Part shown: piece after piece, positions 1 to 8,411 of the stretch
Position numbering within the stretch: position 1 is the first letter of the stretch
How the letters are laid out: each line of letters opens with the position of its first letter
Source of the DNA: an uncultured Dorea sp.
Lineage (GTDB): Bacteria; Bacillota; Clostridia; Lachnospirales; Lachnospiraceae
Assembly: GCA_948602995.1 (NCBI GenBank)
Contig: CAPEBR010000011.1
Location: 11,617-75,616, forward strand
Length of the DNA stretch: 64,000 nucleotides
Direction of reading: 5' to 3'
The notes under the pieces: model-generated
Told to the model about the DNA's origin: nothing
Databases searched by the model: none
Seen by the model: the letters and a program-made list of their open reading frames with translations, nothing else
Made by a program: the position numbers and the translations under genes

Positions 1-709
1 ATTTACGCTTGCAGTAGACAGGGAAGACATGGCAAAGACAATTTATCAGGATCTTCATGTTCCGGCATACTGGTGGGTTCCGCAGGCTATTTCCACAGGT
101 GAGAACGGAGAATACCGCGATCAGGTGCCAGGACCGCTTGAGAAGATGGCAAAAGAAGAGGATCCAAAGGAACTTCTGCTGAAAGGTATGGAGGAGCTGG
201 GACTTGGAAGCGATCCGTCCACGATCAATGTAAAGTACTCCTTAAGTGCTACGACACAGTGGGCACGTAACTACGGTGAGTACGTACAGCAGAAGTACAA
301 AGAGATCCTTGGCGTCAACATCGAACTGGACTTCAATGAGTGGTCAACCTTCCAGCAGAAGACCAATGGCGGTGAATATCAGATGGCAAATATGGTATGG
401 ACCACAGATTATGATGATCCAATGTCCATGATCTCACTCTTCACAACAGAGAATGCAGGCAATATTCCGACAAACTGGTCCAACGAGAAGTTTGACGAGC
501 TGATCGCACAGGCAAGCCGTGAGATGGACGAGACAAAGCGTGTAGAGCTTTATGGACAGGCAGAACAGGTTCTCTTTGAAGAAGGATGCAATATCTGTCC
601 GCTTGTAAACGAGAGAAAGATCTCTTTCCATTATGATTATGTGAAGAATCTGAATGAGCGTGAGACTTCAACTTCCGGACTGAAGTATGTATACATTGAA
701 AAGAAATAG
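1..709 (+). CDS. oppA: Oligopeptide ABC transporter substrate-binding protein (OppA type), 3' part
   Basis: This is the C-terminal 235 residues of a family 5 extracellular solute-binding protein, which captures peptides outside the membrane and delivers them to the OppBC channel. The reading frame is open at the left edge and begins with VDRED, which corresponds to the conserved 'A(L/V)DR' segment of this family, so the true start and the lipoprotein signal lie outside the window. The remaining part contains the typical lobe II features: the NIELDFNEW strand, the FTTENAGNIPTNWSNEKFD region and the C-terminal IYGQAE-like helix (LYGQAEQVLFEEG). It is followed by oppB, oppC, oppD and oppF on the same strand, which supports the assignment. 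A 158-nt gap with two strong hairpins separates it from oppB, consistent with the binding protein being made in excess of the permeases. Peptide uptake is the family role; the exact substrate is not visible. Confidence 0.93.
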   Translation, partial: FTLAVDREDMAKTIYQDLHVPAYWWVPQAISTGENGEYRDQVPGPLEKMAKEEDPKELLLKGMEELGLGSDPSTINVKYSLSATTQWARNYGEYVQQKYKEILGVNIELDFNEWSTFQQKTNGGEYQMANMVWTTDYDDPMSMISLFTTENAGNIPTNWSNEKFDELIAQASREMDETKRVELYGQAEQVLFEEGCNICPLVNERKISFHYDYVKNLNERETSTSGLKYVYIEKK

Positions 710-727
710 CAACTATTCACGAATTAA

Positions 728-762
728 CAGAAGGCCGCTGTCTTTCGCGGGGCGGCCTTCTG
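728..762 (+). terminator. Intercistronic hairpin after oppA
   Basis: An 11-bp perfect stem (CAGAAGGCCGC at 728-738 with its complement at 752-762) lies 18 nt after the oppA stop. It has no clear T run after it, so it may be a partial terminator or an mRNA-stabilising hairpin that raises oppA over oppBCDF. The function is inferred from position. Confidence 0.5.
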
Positions 763-768
763 TATCAC

Positions 769-848
769 CTGGGGACAGGGTACTTTCAATCCGGGACGGG
801 GTATTTTTAAAAATACCCCGTCCCGGATTGAAAATCCCCTGTCCCTGG
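769..848. repeat. 80-nt near-perfect palindrome of the GGGGACGGGG family
   Basis: The two 40-nt arms meet between 808 and 809 (TATTTTT / AAAAATA). The arms contain GGGGACAGGG outside and GGGACGGGGT inside, each matched on the other arm. Shorter relatives lie at 15094-15131 and 48674-48711. Such GGGGAC...GTCCCC palindromes recur in Clostridia and resemble REP elements. Here the element sits inside the opp operon, just upstream of the oppB ribosome binding site. Confidence 0.85.
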
Positions 849-867
849 AGAGAAAGGAAGAGAAGAA

Positions 868-1791
868 ATGGCAAAATTTATCGTAAAACGTATCGGATAT
901 ATGTTGGTTACGCTGTTTATTGTTGTTACTGCGACCTTCTTTCTGATGCATAGTATTCCGGGAGACCCGCTGGCACATATGGCGCGGAACCTGCCGGAGC
1001 AGACAAGGGAAAATTATTATGAGAAGTATGGGCTTGACAAGTCTACATCCGAACAGTATCTGATCTTTATGAAGAATCTGGTTACGAAGGGTGATCTGGG
1101 CGAGTCTCTGAGATATCCGGGACGTGAGGTTACGGATACGCTGCTTACGAATGCGTCTGTTTCGGCACAGCCCGGCGGACTGGCGCTGCTTGCAGGTATT
1201 GCGATTGGTATTCTTCTTGGAATTGTGGCAGCCCTTAATAAGAACAGATGGCCGGATTATATCGTTATGTTTATTGCGATTCTCGGAATTACGGTGCCTG
1301 TGTTCGTACTGGCGTCAGTACTGCAGTACTTCTTAAGCGTGAAGCTTATGGTTCTGCCGACTACAGGATGGGGAAGCTGGCAGAATGTAGTCCTTCCGGT
1401 TATTGTACTTAGCTTTGGTACAATTGCAACCTATGCCCGTTATGTAAAATCCAATATGCTGGACGTCATGGGCCAGGATTATATTCTTACGGCGGAAGCG
1501 AAGGGTGTAAGTAAGTTAAATGTAGTGAAGAAGCATGTCCTTAAGAATGCGTTCCTTCCCTGTATGACACTTCTTGTAGGCCAGGTATCCGGAATCTTCA
1601 CGGGATCCTTCGTAGTAGAGAAGATATTTGGTATTCCGGGACTTGGATTCTATTATATTAATTCGATCAATGACCGTGACTATACAATGATCATCGGTAC
1701 TACTGTATTTGCGGCGGCGCTGTTCGTGTTTGTCCAGCTGGTCGTTGATATTGCATATAGTATTATGGATCCGAGAATCCGTGTGAAGTAG
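868..1791 (+). CDS. oppB: Oligopeptide ABC transporter permease OppB
   Basis: This is one of the two membrane subunits of the peptide importer. The 307-residue protein has the OppB/DppB layout: a first membrane helix at about residues 9-30, an extracytoplasmic segment starting IPGDPLAHM, then five further helices. The EAA coupling loop that contacts the ATPases is visible near residues 207-227 (YILTAEAKGVSKLNVVKKH). The ATG at 868 has a purine-rich AGAAAGGAAGAG ribosome binding site. The length is normal for the family. The next gene begins 12 nt after the stop, so oppB and oppC are cotranscribed. Confidence 0.95.
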   Translation: MAKFIVKRIGYMLVTLFIVVTATFFLMHSIPGDPLAHMARNLPEQTRENYYEKYGLDKSTSEQYLIFMKNLVTKGDLGESLRYPGREVTDTLLTNASVSAQPGGLALLAGIAIGILLGIVAALNKNRWPDYIVMFIAILGITVPVFVLASVLQYFLSVKLMVLPTTGWGSWQNVVLPVIVLSFGTIATYARYVKSNMLDVMGQDYILTAEAKGVSKLNVVKKHVLKNAFLPCMTLLVGQVSGIFTGSFVVEKIFGIPGLGFYYINSINDRDYTMIIGTTVFAAALFVFVQLVVDIAYSIMDPRIRVK

Positions 1792-1803
1792 GAGGAAGAG
1801 CAG

Positions 1804-2751
1804 ATGATGGTAAACCACGATGTGACAGATAGGATGGAAAATATACCTGATGAAAAATTTACAATCATCGGGATTGACAAGGATGCCGAAGCCCCCACAA
1901 GGCCGAGGGTCGGCTACTGGCGGGATGCATGGAGAAGACTCAAGGAAAATAAGGTGGCGTTTGCCGCGCTGATCATTTTGCTGATTCTGGTATTCTTCAT
2001 TATATTCGGACCTGCAATCAGCGGATATGAGTTTGAGCAGATTGATGCTGACGCGATTAATAAAGGGCCGAGCGCCGAGCACTGGTTCGGCACGGACGAT
2101 CTGGGAAGAGACCTGTTCGCCAGAGTATGGCAGGCGGGACGTGTATCAATTATTATCGGTATTCTGGGCGCGGTGATCGCCAGTGTTGTAGGAAGTATAT
2201 ACGGCGGTATCGCGGCATATTTTGGCGGGGCTGTGGATGATATTATGATGCGTATCGTAGAGGTGCTTTTAAGTATCCCGTATCTGATTATCGTTATCCT
2301 TATTTCGGTTATCACGGACAGTAAGAGCCTGGGAACCATGCTGGTTGCCCTGACGCTTACCGGGTGGTGTGGAATTGCCAGGCTTGTGCGGGGGCAGATG
2401 CTTCAGCTTAAGTCACAGGAATATGTACTGGCGGCAAATGCGCTGGGAGTCGCCCCCATTAAGATTATTCTGAAGCATATGATCCCGAATACGATCGGAA
2501 TGATTATTGTTGCAATTACCTTTGATATTCCGGGATATATCTTCTCGGAGGCGTTCTTAAGCTATGTAGGACTGGGAATACAGCCACCGTCAACAAGCTG
2601 GGGTGCTCTTGCTTCGGCAGCGCAGCAGAACTTTATGTTTTACCCGTACCAGCTTATGTTCCCGGCGCTCATGATTGCCCTTACCATGCTTTCATTTACA
2701 CTGCTTGGTGACGGGCTAAGAGATGCGCTGGACCCGAAATTACGAAAATAG
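1804..2751 (+). CDS. oppC: Oligopeptide ABC transporter permease OppC
   Basis: This is the second membrane subunit of the peptide importer. It has a cytoplasmic N-terminus of about 45 residues carrying the OppC_N segment (YWRDAWRRLKENKVAFAA), a periplasm-facing domain with HWFGTDDLGRDLFAR, which is a hallmark of OppC/DppC, and the EAA loop (EYVLAANALGVAPIKIILKH). GGAGGAAGAG precedes the start; ATG codons at 1804 and 1807 are both possible. At 315 residues it is normal in size. It pairs with OppB to form the channel. Confidence 0.95.
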   Translation: MMVNHDVTDRMENIPDEKFTIIGIDKDAEAPTRPRVGYWRDAWRRLKENKVAFAALIILLILVFFIIFGPAISGYEFEQIDADAINKGPSAEHWFGTDDLGRDLFARVWQAGRVSIIIGILGAVIASVVGSIYGGIAAYFGGAVDDIMMRIVEVLLSIPYLIIVILISVITDSKSLGTMLVALTLTGWCGIARLVRGQMLQLKSQEYVLAANALGVAPIKIILKHMIPNTIGMIIVAITFDIPGYIFSEAFLSYVGLGIQPPSTSWGALASAAQQNFMFYPYQLMFPALMIALTMLSFTLLGDGLRDALDPKLRK

Positions 2752-2762
2752 GAGAGACGGTT

Positions 2763-3779
2763 ATGGAAAAAATATTAGAAGTTGAGAATTTGAATGTTTC
2801 CTTTAATACATATGCCGGCGAAGTAAAAGCTGTGCGGGGCGTAAGCTTTGAACTCAGCAGGGGTGAGACGCTGGCGTTCGTAGGAGAGTCAGGCTGCGGA
2901 AAGACGGTGACGGCAAAATCCATTCTTCGTCTGCTGAAGCCCCCCTTTGCAGTGATCAAGCCGGAATCTAAGATTGTCTGCAACGGGAAAGATGTACTTA
3001 AGATGAATAAGAAAGAGCTGTGCGAGTTCCGGGGCGATGAGGTTGGTATGATCTTCCAGGATCCCATGACCTCCTTAAATCCGACGATGACAGTGGGCAA
3101 ACAGATTATGGAGAGTCTGATGATCCACAAAAAGCTGGATAAAAAGGCGGCAAGGGAAGAGGCCATTAAGATGCTGAAGCTGGTAAATATCCCGAGCCCT
3201 GAAAAGAGGATTGACAATTACCCCCATGAGATGTCCGGAGGTATGCGCCAGAGGGTTATGATTGCCATTGCCCTGGCCTGCAACCCGAATGTCCTGATCG
3301 CAGATGAGCCCACGACAGCTCTTGATGTGACAATCCAGGCGCAGATCATGGATCTCATGATGGAACTTAAGACTGAGATGAATACAGCCATTATCCTTGT
3401 TACCCATGACCTGGGCGTTGTGGCCAACTTTGCGGACCGCATCCAGGTTATGTATGCAGGAGAGGTTGTGGAGAGAGGTACGACAAAAGAGATCTTTAAT
3501 GAGAGTAAGCATCCTTATACCTGGGCGCTTCTCAGGTCTGTTCCGAGACTGGGAAGCGAGTCCAAGGAGGAACTTTACGCGCTTGGCGGAACGCCGCCGG
3601 ATCTTCTGCTTCCTCTGAACCATTGTCCGTTTGCAGACAGATGTGAGTATTGCATGCCCATCTGTAAAGAACGTAAGCCGCCGGAGACGGTATTAAGCGA
3701 CACCCACAAGGTATCCTGCTGGCTCATGCATGAGAAGGCTCCGAAGGTAGAGTCATTTTACGATAGGAGGGATAAGTAA
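2763..3779 (+). CDS. oppD: Oligopeptide ABC transporter ATPase OppD
   Basis: This is one of two ATPases that power peptide import. Walker A (GESGCGKT) lies near residue 40, the ABC signature (MSGGMRQR) near residue 160 and Walker B with the catalytic Glu (VLIADEPTTALD) near residue 180. The C-terminal oligo_HPY segment has the cysteines that in this family bind an iron-sulfur cluster (CPFADRCEYCMPIC). The start is preceded by GGAGAGACGGTT. The stop overlaps the oppF start by one base (TAATG), which indicates translational coupling. Confidence 0.95.
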   Translation: MEKILEVENLNVSFNTYAGEVKAVRGVSFELSRGETLAFVGESGCGKTVTAKSILRLLKPPFAVIKPESKIVCNGKDVLKMNKKELCEFRGDEVGMIFQDPMTSLNPTMTVGKQIMESLMIHKKLDKKAAREEAIKMLKLVNIPSPEKRIDNYPHEMSGGMRQRVMIAIALACNPNVLIADEPTTALDVTIQAQIMDLMMELKTEMNTAIILVTHDLGVVANFADRIQVMYAGEVVERGTTKEIFNESKHPYTWALLRSVPRLGSESKEELYALGGTPPDLLLPLNHCPFADRCEYCMPICKERKPPETVLSDTHKVSCWLMHEKAPKVESFYDRRDK

Positions 3780-4747
3780 TGGGCGAATATATTGTAGAGG
3801 CTAAAAATCTGTGTAAATATTTTAAGGCGGGAAAGAACCAGACGCTCAAGGCAGTTGACGGTGTGAATATAAGGCTTAAGAAGGGAGAGACGCTTGGGCT
3901 TGTGGGAGAATCAGGCTGCGGCAAGACCACCTGCGGGCGCACCCTTGTGAAGCTTTACGATGCAACGAGCGGAACCGTGTTGTTTGAAGGGAAGGATGTG
4001 TCGAAGCTCCATGGAAAAGAACTGCTTGCCTTCCGCAAGGATGCGCAGATTATCTTCCAGGATCCTTACGCATCTCTTGACCCGCGTATGACCATCGGCG
4101 AGATTATTACTGAGGGAATGAATGTACATTTTCATATGTCAGAAAAGGAGAAGGAAGCGAAGGTAAACGAGCTGCTTCATAAGGTAGGTTTAAATGCAGA
4201 GTATGCCAACCGTTTTGCCCACGAGCTTTCCGGAGGGCAGAGACAGCGTGTCGGAATTGCCAGGGCTCTTGCAGTGGAGCCGAAGTTTATCGTCTGTGAT
4301 GAGCCCATCTCGGCTCTTGATGTGTCCATCCAGGCACAGATTGTAAACCTTCTGATCAAGCTTCAGAGGGAAATGGGCCTTACTTATCTGTTTATTTCCC
4401 ACGATCTGTCCATGGTAAAACACATTTCTGACAGGGTAGGCGTTATGTACTTAGGCTCTATGGTGGAGCTTGCGAGCAACCATGCGCTTTATGATCATCC
4501 GGTGCACCCGTATACGCAGGCGCTGATCTCGGCTATTCCAGAGGCAGACATGGATGAAGAGGGGACAAAGAAAAGAGTCCACCTTGAGGGTGAGGTGCCA
4601 AGTCCCATTAATCCGCCGGCAGGCTGCCGGTTTAAGGCGAGATGTAAGTATGCGAAGGAGATCTGCGGGCAGGAGATGCCGCCATTAAAGGAGATCGGGC
4701 CAGGACATTTTGCTGCTTGCCATATGTGCGGAAAGGAAGACTGGTAG
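3779..4747 (+). CDS. oppF: Oligopeptide ABC transporter ATPase OppF
   Basis: This is the partner ATPase of OppD. Walker A (GESGCGKT), the signature (LSGGQRQRVG) and Walker B (FIVCDEPISALDVS) are intact, and the C-terminal cysteine segment (CRFKARCKYAKEIC) is present. At 322 residues it matches OppF/DppF. It starts within the oppD stop codon, and a TldD-like gene begins only 3 nt after its own stop, which makes the two protease genes downstream part of the same transcript. Confidence 0.95.
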   Translation: MGEYIVEAKNLCKYFKAGKNQTLKAVDGVNIRLKKGETLGLVGESGCGKTTCGRTLVKLYDATSGTVLFEGKDVSKLHGKELLAFRKDAQIIFQDPYASLDPRMTIGEIITEGMNVHFHMSEKEKEAKVNELLHKVGLNAEYANRFAHELSGGQRQRVGIARALAVEPKFIVCDEPISALDVSIQAQIVNLLIKLQREMGLTYLFISHDLSMVKHISDRVGVMYLGSMVELASNHALYDHPVHPYTQALISAIPEADMDEEGTKKRVHLEGEVPSPINPPAGCRFKARCKYAKEICGQEMPPLKEIGPGHFAACHMCGKEDW

Positions 4748-4750
4748 CTG

Positions 4751-6136
4751 ATGCTTGCAGAGTCATATATAGAAAAAATACTTGACTATGCTGTTTCCCG
4801 CGGCGCTGATTACGGGGAGGTATTTTTCGAGGATACAGAGCGGACGAAATTAACACTTATGGATTCCCAGGTCCTGAGATGTGCATGCGGACGGGAGAGC
4901 GGCATTGGAATCCGTGTGTTTTGGGGTCTTGAAAGTGAATATCTCTACAGTGCTGACGTAAATGAAAAGAGGGTGTTCGGACTTATGAAAGAGCGCCTGG
5001 GAAAAAGAGGCGTTTTCGATAAGAGAACGCCTCTTTCCAGAATAGTGCCCAACTGTATTACCATGCTGGAAACAGTGCCCCGGGACATGGGGCTTAAAAG
5101 AAAGATTGATTATCTTAAGGCGGCTGTAGCAGCGGGAAAGAGCGGGGACAGCCGTATTGTGCAGGGACGTGCCTGTTATGTGGACGAGGATCAGCGGGTA
5201 CAGATTGCAAATACAGAAGGCGTATATGCCCAGGACCGGCGGGTGCGCTGCAGGATCCGGTTTATGATGGCGGCTGAGGATGAAAGATTCGGAGGCAGGC
5301 AGATATGCTATGAGGGACCGGGAGCCATGATGGGACCGGAGTATCTTGAGTCTGGAAGGATTGAGGATCGTGCCAGAAGCGCGGCCAGAAGCGCGGTAAA
5401 TATGCTGGGAGCACGTCCCTGTCCGGTAGGACGGATGCCGGTTATTATTGCAGAGGGATTCGGCGGTCTGTTTTTCCACGAGGCATGCGGACATTCCCTG
5501 GAGGGAAGCTCGGTTGCAAATGGATGTTCCGAGTTTGCGGGAAAGGCAGGAGAGCAGATTGCTTCAGAGAAGGTGACACTGGTGGATGACGGTTCGATTG
5601 CCGGGGAGTGGGGATCTCTTGGCATTGATGATGAGGGTGTGCTTACCAGGAAGAATGTGCTGATTGAGAAGGGGATTTTAAAGGGATATATGCTGGACCG
5701 CCTGAATGCCAGGAGAATGGGTCTTGAGCCTACGGGATCCTCAAGGAGGGAGAACTACCGGTTTTCACCTGTATCCCGTATGACCAATACCTATATTGTA
5801 CCGGGGACAGACCGCTTCCAGGATATGCTGGATTCGGTTGAAAAGGGGCTTTTTGTGATGGATATTAACGCAGGCTCCGTGGATCCGGCTACAGGAGAAT
5901 TTAATTTTAATACAGGAGAAACTTATCTGATTGAGAAAGGCAGGATTACCGTGCCTCTTACGAGTGCCACTCTGATTGGCACAGGGAGTGAAATACTGCC
6001 CAAGGTCGATATGGTATCGGATCATTTTGCCCTGGAGCAGGGGTACTGCTATGCAGGCAGCGGGCAGCTGCCAATCGGGGTGGGACAGCCTGCGGTCCGT
6101 ATTACCGAGATGACAGTGGGAGGAAAGGAATTATGA
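4751..6136 (+). CDS. tldD: TldD-family zinc metalloprotease subunit
   Basis: The 461-residue protein belongs to the TldD/PmbA (modulator of gyrase, U62) family. The metal-binding HEACGH motif of the catalytic subunit is present at residues 243-248, inside the conserved GGLFFHEACGHSLEG block. In E. coli TldD and TldE form a heteromeric protease that cleaves unfolded peptides such as the microcin B17 leader and CcdA. The gene begins 3 nt after oppF and ends in an ATGA overlap with its partner gene. Linkage with a peptide importer suggests breakdown or trimming of imported peptides, but this is inference. Confidence 0.9.
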   Translation: MLAESYIEKILDYAVSRGADYGEVFFEDTERTKLTLMDSQVLRCACGRESGIGIRVFWGLESEYLYSADVNEKRVFGLMKERLGKRGVFDKRTPLSRIVPNCITMLETVPRDMGLKRKIDYLKAAVAAGKSGDSRIVQGRACYVDEDQRVQIANTEGVYAQDRRVRCRIRFMMAAEDERFGGRQICYEGPGAMMGPEYLESGRIEDRARSAARSAVNMLGARPCPVGRMPVIIAEGFGGLFFHEACGHSLEGSSVANGCSEFAGKAGEQIASEKVTLVDDGSIAGEWGSLGIDDEGVLTRKNVLIEKGILKGYMLDRLNARRMGLEPTGSSRRENYRFSPVSRMTNTYIVPGTDRFQDMLDSVEKGLFVMDINAGSVDPATGEFNFNTGETYLIEKGRITVPLTSATLIGTGSEILPKVDMVSDHFALEQGYCYAGSGQLPIGVGQPAVRITEMTVGGKEL

Positions 6137-7485
6137 CAGATGTCTGGAAAGATCCGGAAATCATAGATTTTGTAAGATGGCTTAAGGTGCAGGGATTCGG
6201 GAATGTGCGGCTCTTTATCAGCAGCAGGCAGTCCCTTCTTCTCTCTGTCCAGTGTCAGAGACTTAAGAGTTCTGAATATGGAAATACAGGGGTGTATTTT
6301 GTGGAAGCTTCCTGGGAGGGAAACTACTGCTGCACCTACACGGATTCTCTGAAGGACAGGGAGGACATTCGAAGAAAGCTTACTGAGACGGCCGGGATTT
6401 TTGACGGCCGGGATTTGCCGGAGGAGATCATAGAGAGCAGGGACTACCGGGGACAGAGGTGGCGTGAGATTGACAGAGAGAAGACACTTCATATTTTAAA
6501 ATGCGCGGAGGCAGCGGCCCTTTCCAGCGAGGCGGTGGATTTTGTGGAGGTGTGCGAGTACCGGCAGTATGAGGAGACGGTCGCCCTGATTGATGGGAAT
6601 ATGAATTATCTTACGGACGATGATGGGGACTTAAGCTTTACGGTACGGGTTATTGCAAAGGAAGGGGGCTCTGTGGCGGCTTCCACAAAGCTTGGAATTG
6701 TGAAAGCACAGGATCAGGATGCATTCCTTAAAACTGCCTGTAGTCTGGCAGAGCGGGCGGCAGAATACGCAGGTTACGCTCTGCATGCAGAACGGATTCC
6801 TTCGGGAACTTATCCGATTGTCCTGGAAAACTGTGTGATGGCAGAGCTTACCGGGCATTACCTTCCGGTATTTTACGGGGAAAATCTTACTCATCATACG
6901 AGCGCCCTTGCAGGAAAAGAGGGACAGCAGGTGGGCTGCAGGCTGTTAAGGCTTATAGAGGATCCTTTCAGTGTGATGGGGACGAGACGGCGGAGGATTG
7001 ATGACGAGGGGATGCCGGTCTCTGAAAAGGTACTCCTGGAAAAAGGTGTATTCAAGGGAATCCTGTATAATAAAAAGAGTGCGGCGCAGGCGGGAGTAAA
7101 AAGTACCGGAAATGGATTTAAGCCGGATGCGGCGGCAGATAGCGGGACAAGTGCCACGAATGTGATCCTTCTGTCTGAGGGGGAGACCTTTTCACGCAGA
7201 GAGATGCTTGAGGCATGTGAGGGAGGCATTTACATCACTCAGATTGAGGGAATGTTCGCCGGGGCTGACACAGAGAGCGGGGATTTCTCTCTTCTTGCCT
7301 GCGGGAACCGGATTGTGGACGGCCGGGTGTCATCGGCCGTGAACCAGTTTACTATATCAGGAAATATCTGCGGGCTGTGGAGGGACATTGAGATGATTGG
7401 AGATGATCCGGTGCACCGGCTGTCCGGAAAAGCCTGCGCGGTGAGCCCGACGGTGAAGGTGAAGAGCCTTACGGTATCCGGGTAA
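6133..7485 (+). CDS. TldE/PmbA-family partner subunit
   Basis: The 450-residue protein has the same fold as the preceding TldD-like protein but lacks the HExxxH metal motif; the corresponding block reads ELTGHYLPVFYGENL. In the known TldD/TldE complex, TldE is the non-catalytic subunit, so this gene is best read as its counterpart. The C-terminal region with EGMFAGADTESGDFSL is the conserved PmbA C-terminal domain. It starts within the tldD stop (ATGA), and a strong terminator follows, so it closes the opp-tld operon. Confidence 0.88.
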   Translation: MTDVWKDPEIIDFVRWLKVQGFGNVRLFISSRQSLLLSVQCQRLKSSEYGNTGVYFVEASWEGNYCCTYTDSLKDREDIRRKLTETAGIFDGRDLPEEIIESRDYRGQRWREIDREKTLHILKCAEAAALSSEAVDFVEVCEYRQYEETVALIDGNMNYLTDDDGDLSFTVRVIAKEGGSVAASTKLGIVKAQDQDAFLKTACSLAERAAEYAGYALHAERIPSGTYPIVLENCVMAELTGHYLPVFYGENLTHHTSALAGKEGQQVGCRLLRLIEDPFSVMGTRRRRIDDEGMPVSEKVLLEKGVFKGILYNKKSAAQAGVKSTGNGFKPDAAADSGTSATNVILLSEGETFSRREMLEACEGGIYITQIEGMFAGADTESGDFSLLACGNRIVDGRVSSAVNQFTISGNICGLWRDIEMIGDDPVHRLSGKACAVSPTVKVKSLTVSG

Positions 7486-7490
7486 TTTTT

Positions 7491-7557
7491 TCCACCTGTA
7501 CGGTACGTTGGAGACTTTTTAGAGGCTCCAACCTACTGTACAGGTGCAATTTTTTAT
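7491..7557 (+). terminator. Rho-independent terminator of the opp-tld operon
   Basis: CACCTGTAC at 7493-7501 pairs with GTACAGGTG at 7538-7546, and GTTGGAG pairs with CTCCAAC inside it. The long stem is followed by CAATTTTTTATT. It lies 6 nt after the tldE-like stop. Confidence 0.85.
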
Positions 7558-7559
7558 TA

Positions 7560-7680
7560 TTTCCTTATGATTTCCTTATAATTTCCACTTATGCTTAAGA
7601 TACAGGAATCGGATACACGTAGGAATGAGCCTTTATGCCGGCGCCTGCACTGCCTAGAGCAATTTTCAAACACGCTCTAG
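7560..7680 (+). promoter_or_regulatory. Putative control region of the LanFEG-like operon
   Basis: Two direct copies of a TTTCCTTAT motif occur about 10 bp apart just upstream of or overlapping a TATAAT-like hexamer (7577-7582); such helical-phase direct repeats are typical of OmpR-family response regulator sites. No good -35 box is seen. Further down, CTAGAGC (7654-7660) and GCTCTAG (7674-7680) form a hairpin just before the GGAGG ribosome binding site of the ATPase gene. The role in regulation by the nearby response regulator is inference. Confidence 0.4.
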
Positions 7681-7703
7681 AGGGATAAGGAGGAAATCAT
7701 CAT

Positions 7704-8411
7704 ATGAATCAACACATCTTAGAAACAAAGTGTCTTACAAAAACATTTCACAAGCATCATGCTGTCAGCAATCTTTCCATGAGCGTACCCCGGTGTAGTG
7801 TTTACGGGCTTCTTGGCCCCAATGGGGCCGGGAAATCCACACTCCTAAAAATGATGACAGGAATTCTGCGCCCCACAGAAGGCCGGATTCTCTTTGACGG
7901 TCATGAGTGGAGCCGGAGAGATCTGGCACGGATCGGTGCATTAATTGAGACTCCGCCGATCTATGAGAATCTGACGGCATGGGAGAATCTGAAGGTTCGC
8001 GCCCTGCTTCTGGGAATACCGGATAAGCGGATCGGGGAGGTGCTTAACCTGGTAGACCTGTCTGGTACGGGAAAGAAAAGATCCGGGGCATTTTCTCTGG
8101 GAATGAAACAGCGGCTGGGGCTTGGGATCGCGCTTCTTGCACATCCAGACCTTCTAATTCTAGATGAGCCCCTGAATGGACTGGATCCTGTCGGAATCAG
8201 GGAGCTTCGGGCACTGATCAGAAGGTTTCCTGAGGAAGGAATCACTGTGATTGTATCAAGTCACATCTTAAGTGAAATCGGGCAGACTGCAGACTATATC
8301 GGAATTATGGCAGACGGCGTGCTTGGATTTCAGGGGGAGATGCCAGAAGACGGGCATCTGGAGCAGTTGTTTATGGAAGTGGCGGGAAGAAAGGGGGCAT
8401 ATTCATGTTAA
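7704..8411 (+). CDS. Lantibiotic-protection type ABC transporter ATP-binding protein (LanF-like)
   Basis: This 235-residue ATPase has Walker A (GPNGAGKST) near residue 38, the unusual signature FSLGMKQRLG seen in BcrA/LanF ATPases, and Walker B (LLILDEPLNGLDP). Together with the two following membrane proteins it forms the LanFEG arrangement, which expels cationic peptide antibiotics from the membrane. GGAGG lies 12 nt upstream of the ATG. The stop overlaps the next gene by 7 nt. No lantibiotic precursor or LanBCM enzyme is visible nearby, so it is an immunity or resistance system rather than part of a biosynthetic cluster. Confidence 0.85.
   Translation: MNQHILETKCLTKTFHKHHAVSNLSMSVPRCSVYGLLGPNGAGKSTLLKMMTGILRPTEGRILFDGHEWSRRDLARIGALIETPPIYENLTAWENLKVRALLLGIPDKRIGEVLNLVDLSGTGKKRSGAFSLGMKQRLGLGIALLAHPDLLILDEPLNGLDPVGIRELRALIRRFPEEGITVIVSSHILSEIGQTADYIGIMADGVLGFQGEMPEDGHLEQLFMEVAGRKGAYSC

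Noticed and set aside
7625..7657. Ten-codon frame (MSLYAGACTA) before the LanF-like gene, possible leader or bacteriocin peptide
   Set aside because: It has no proper ribosome site, no leader-like features and is too short for a lantibiotic precursor.
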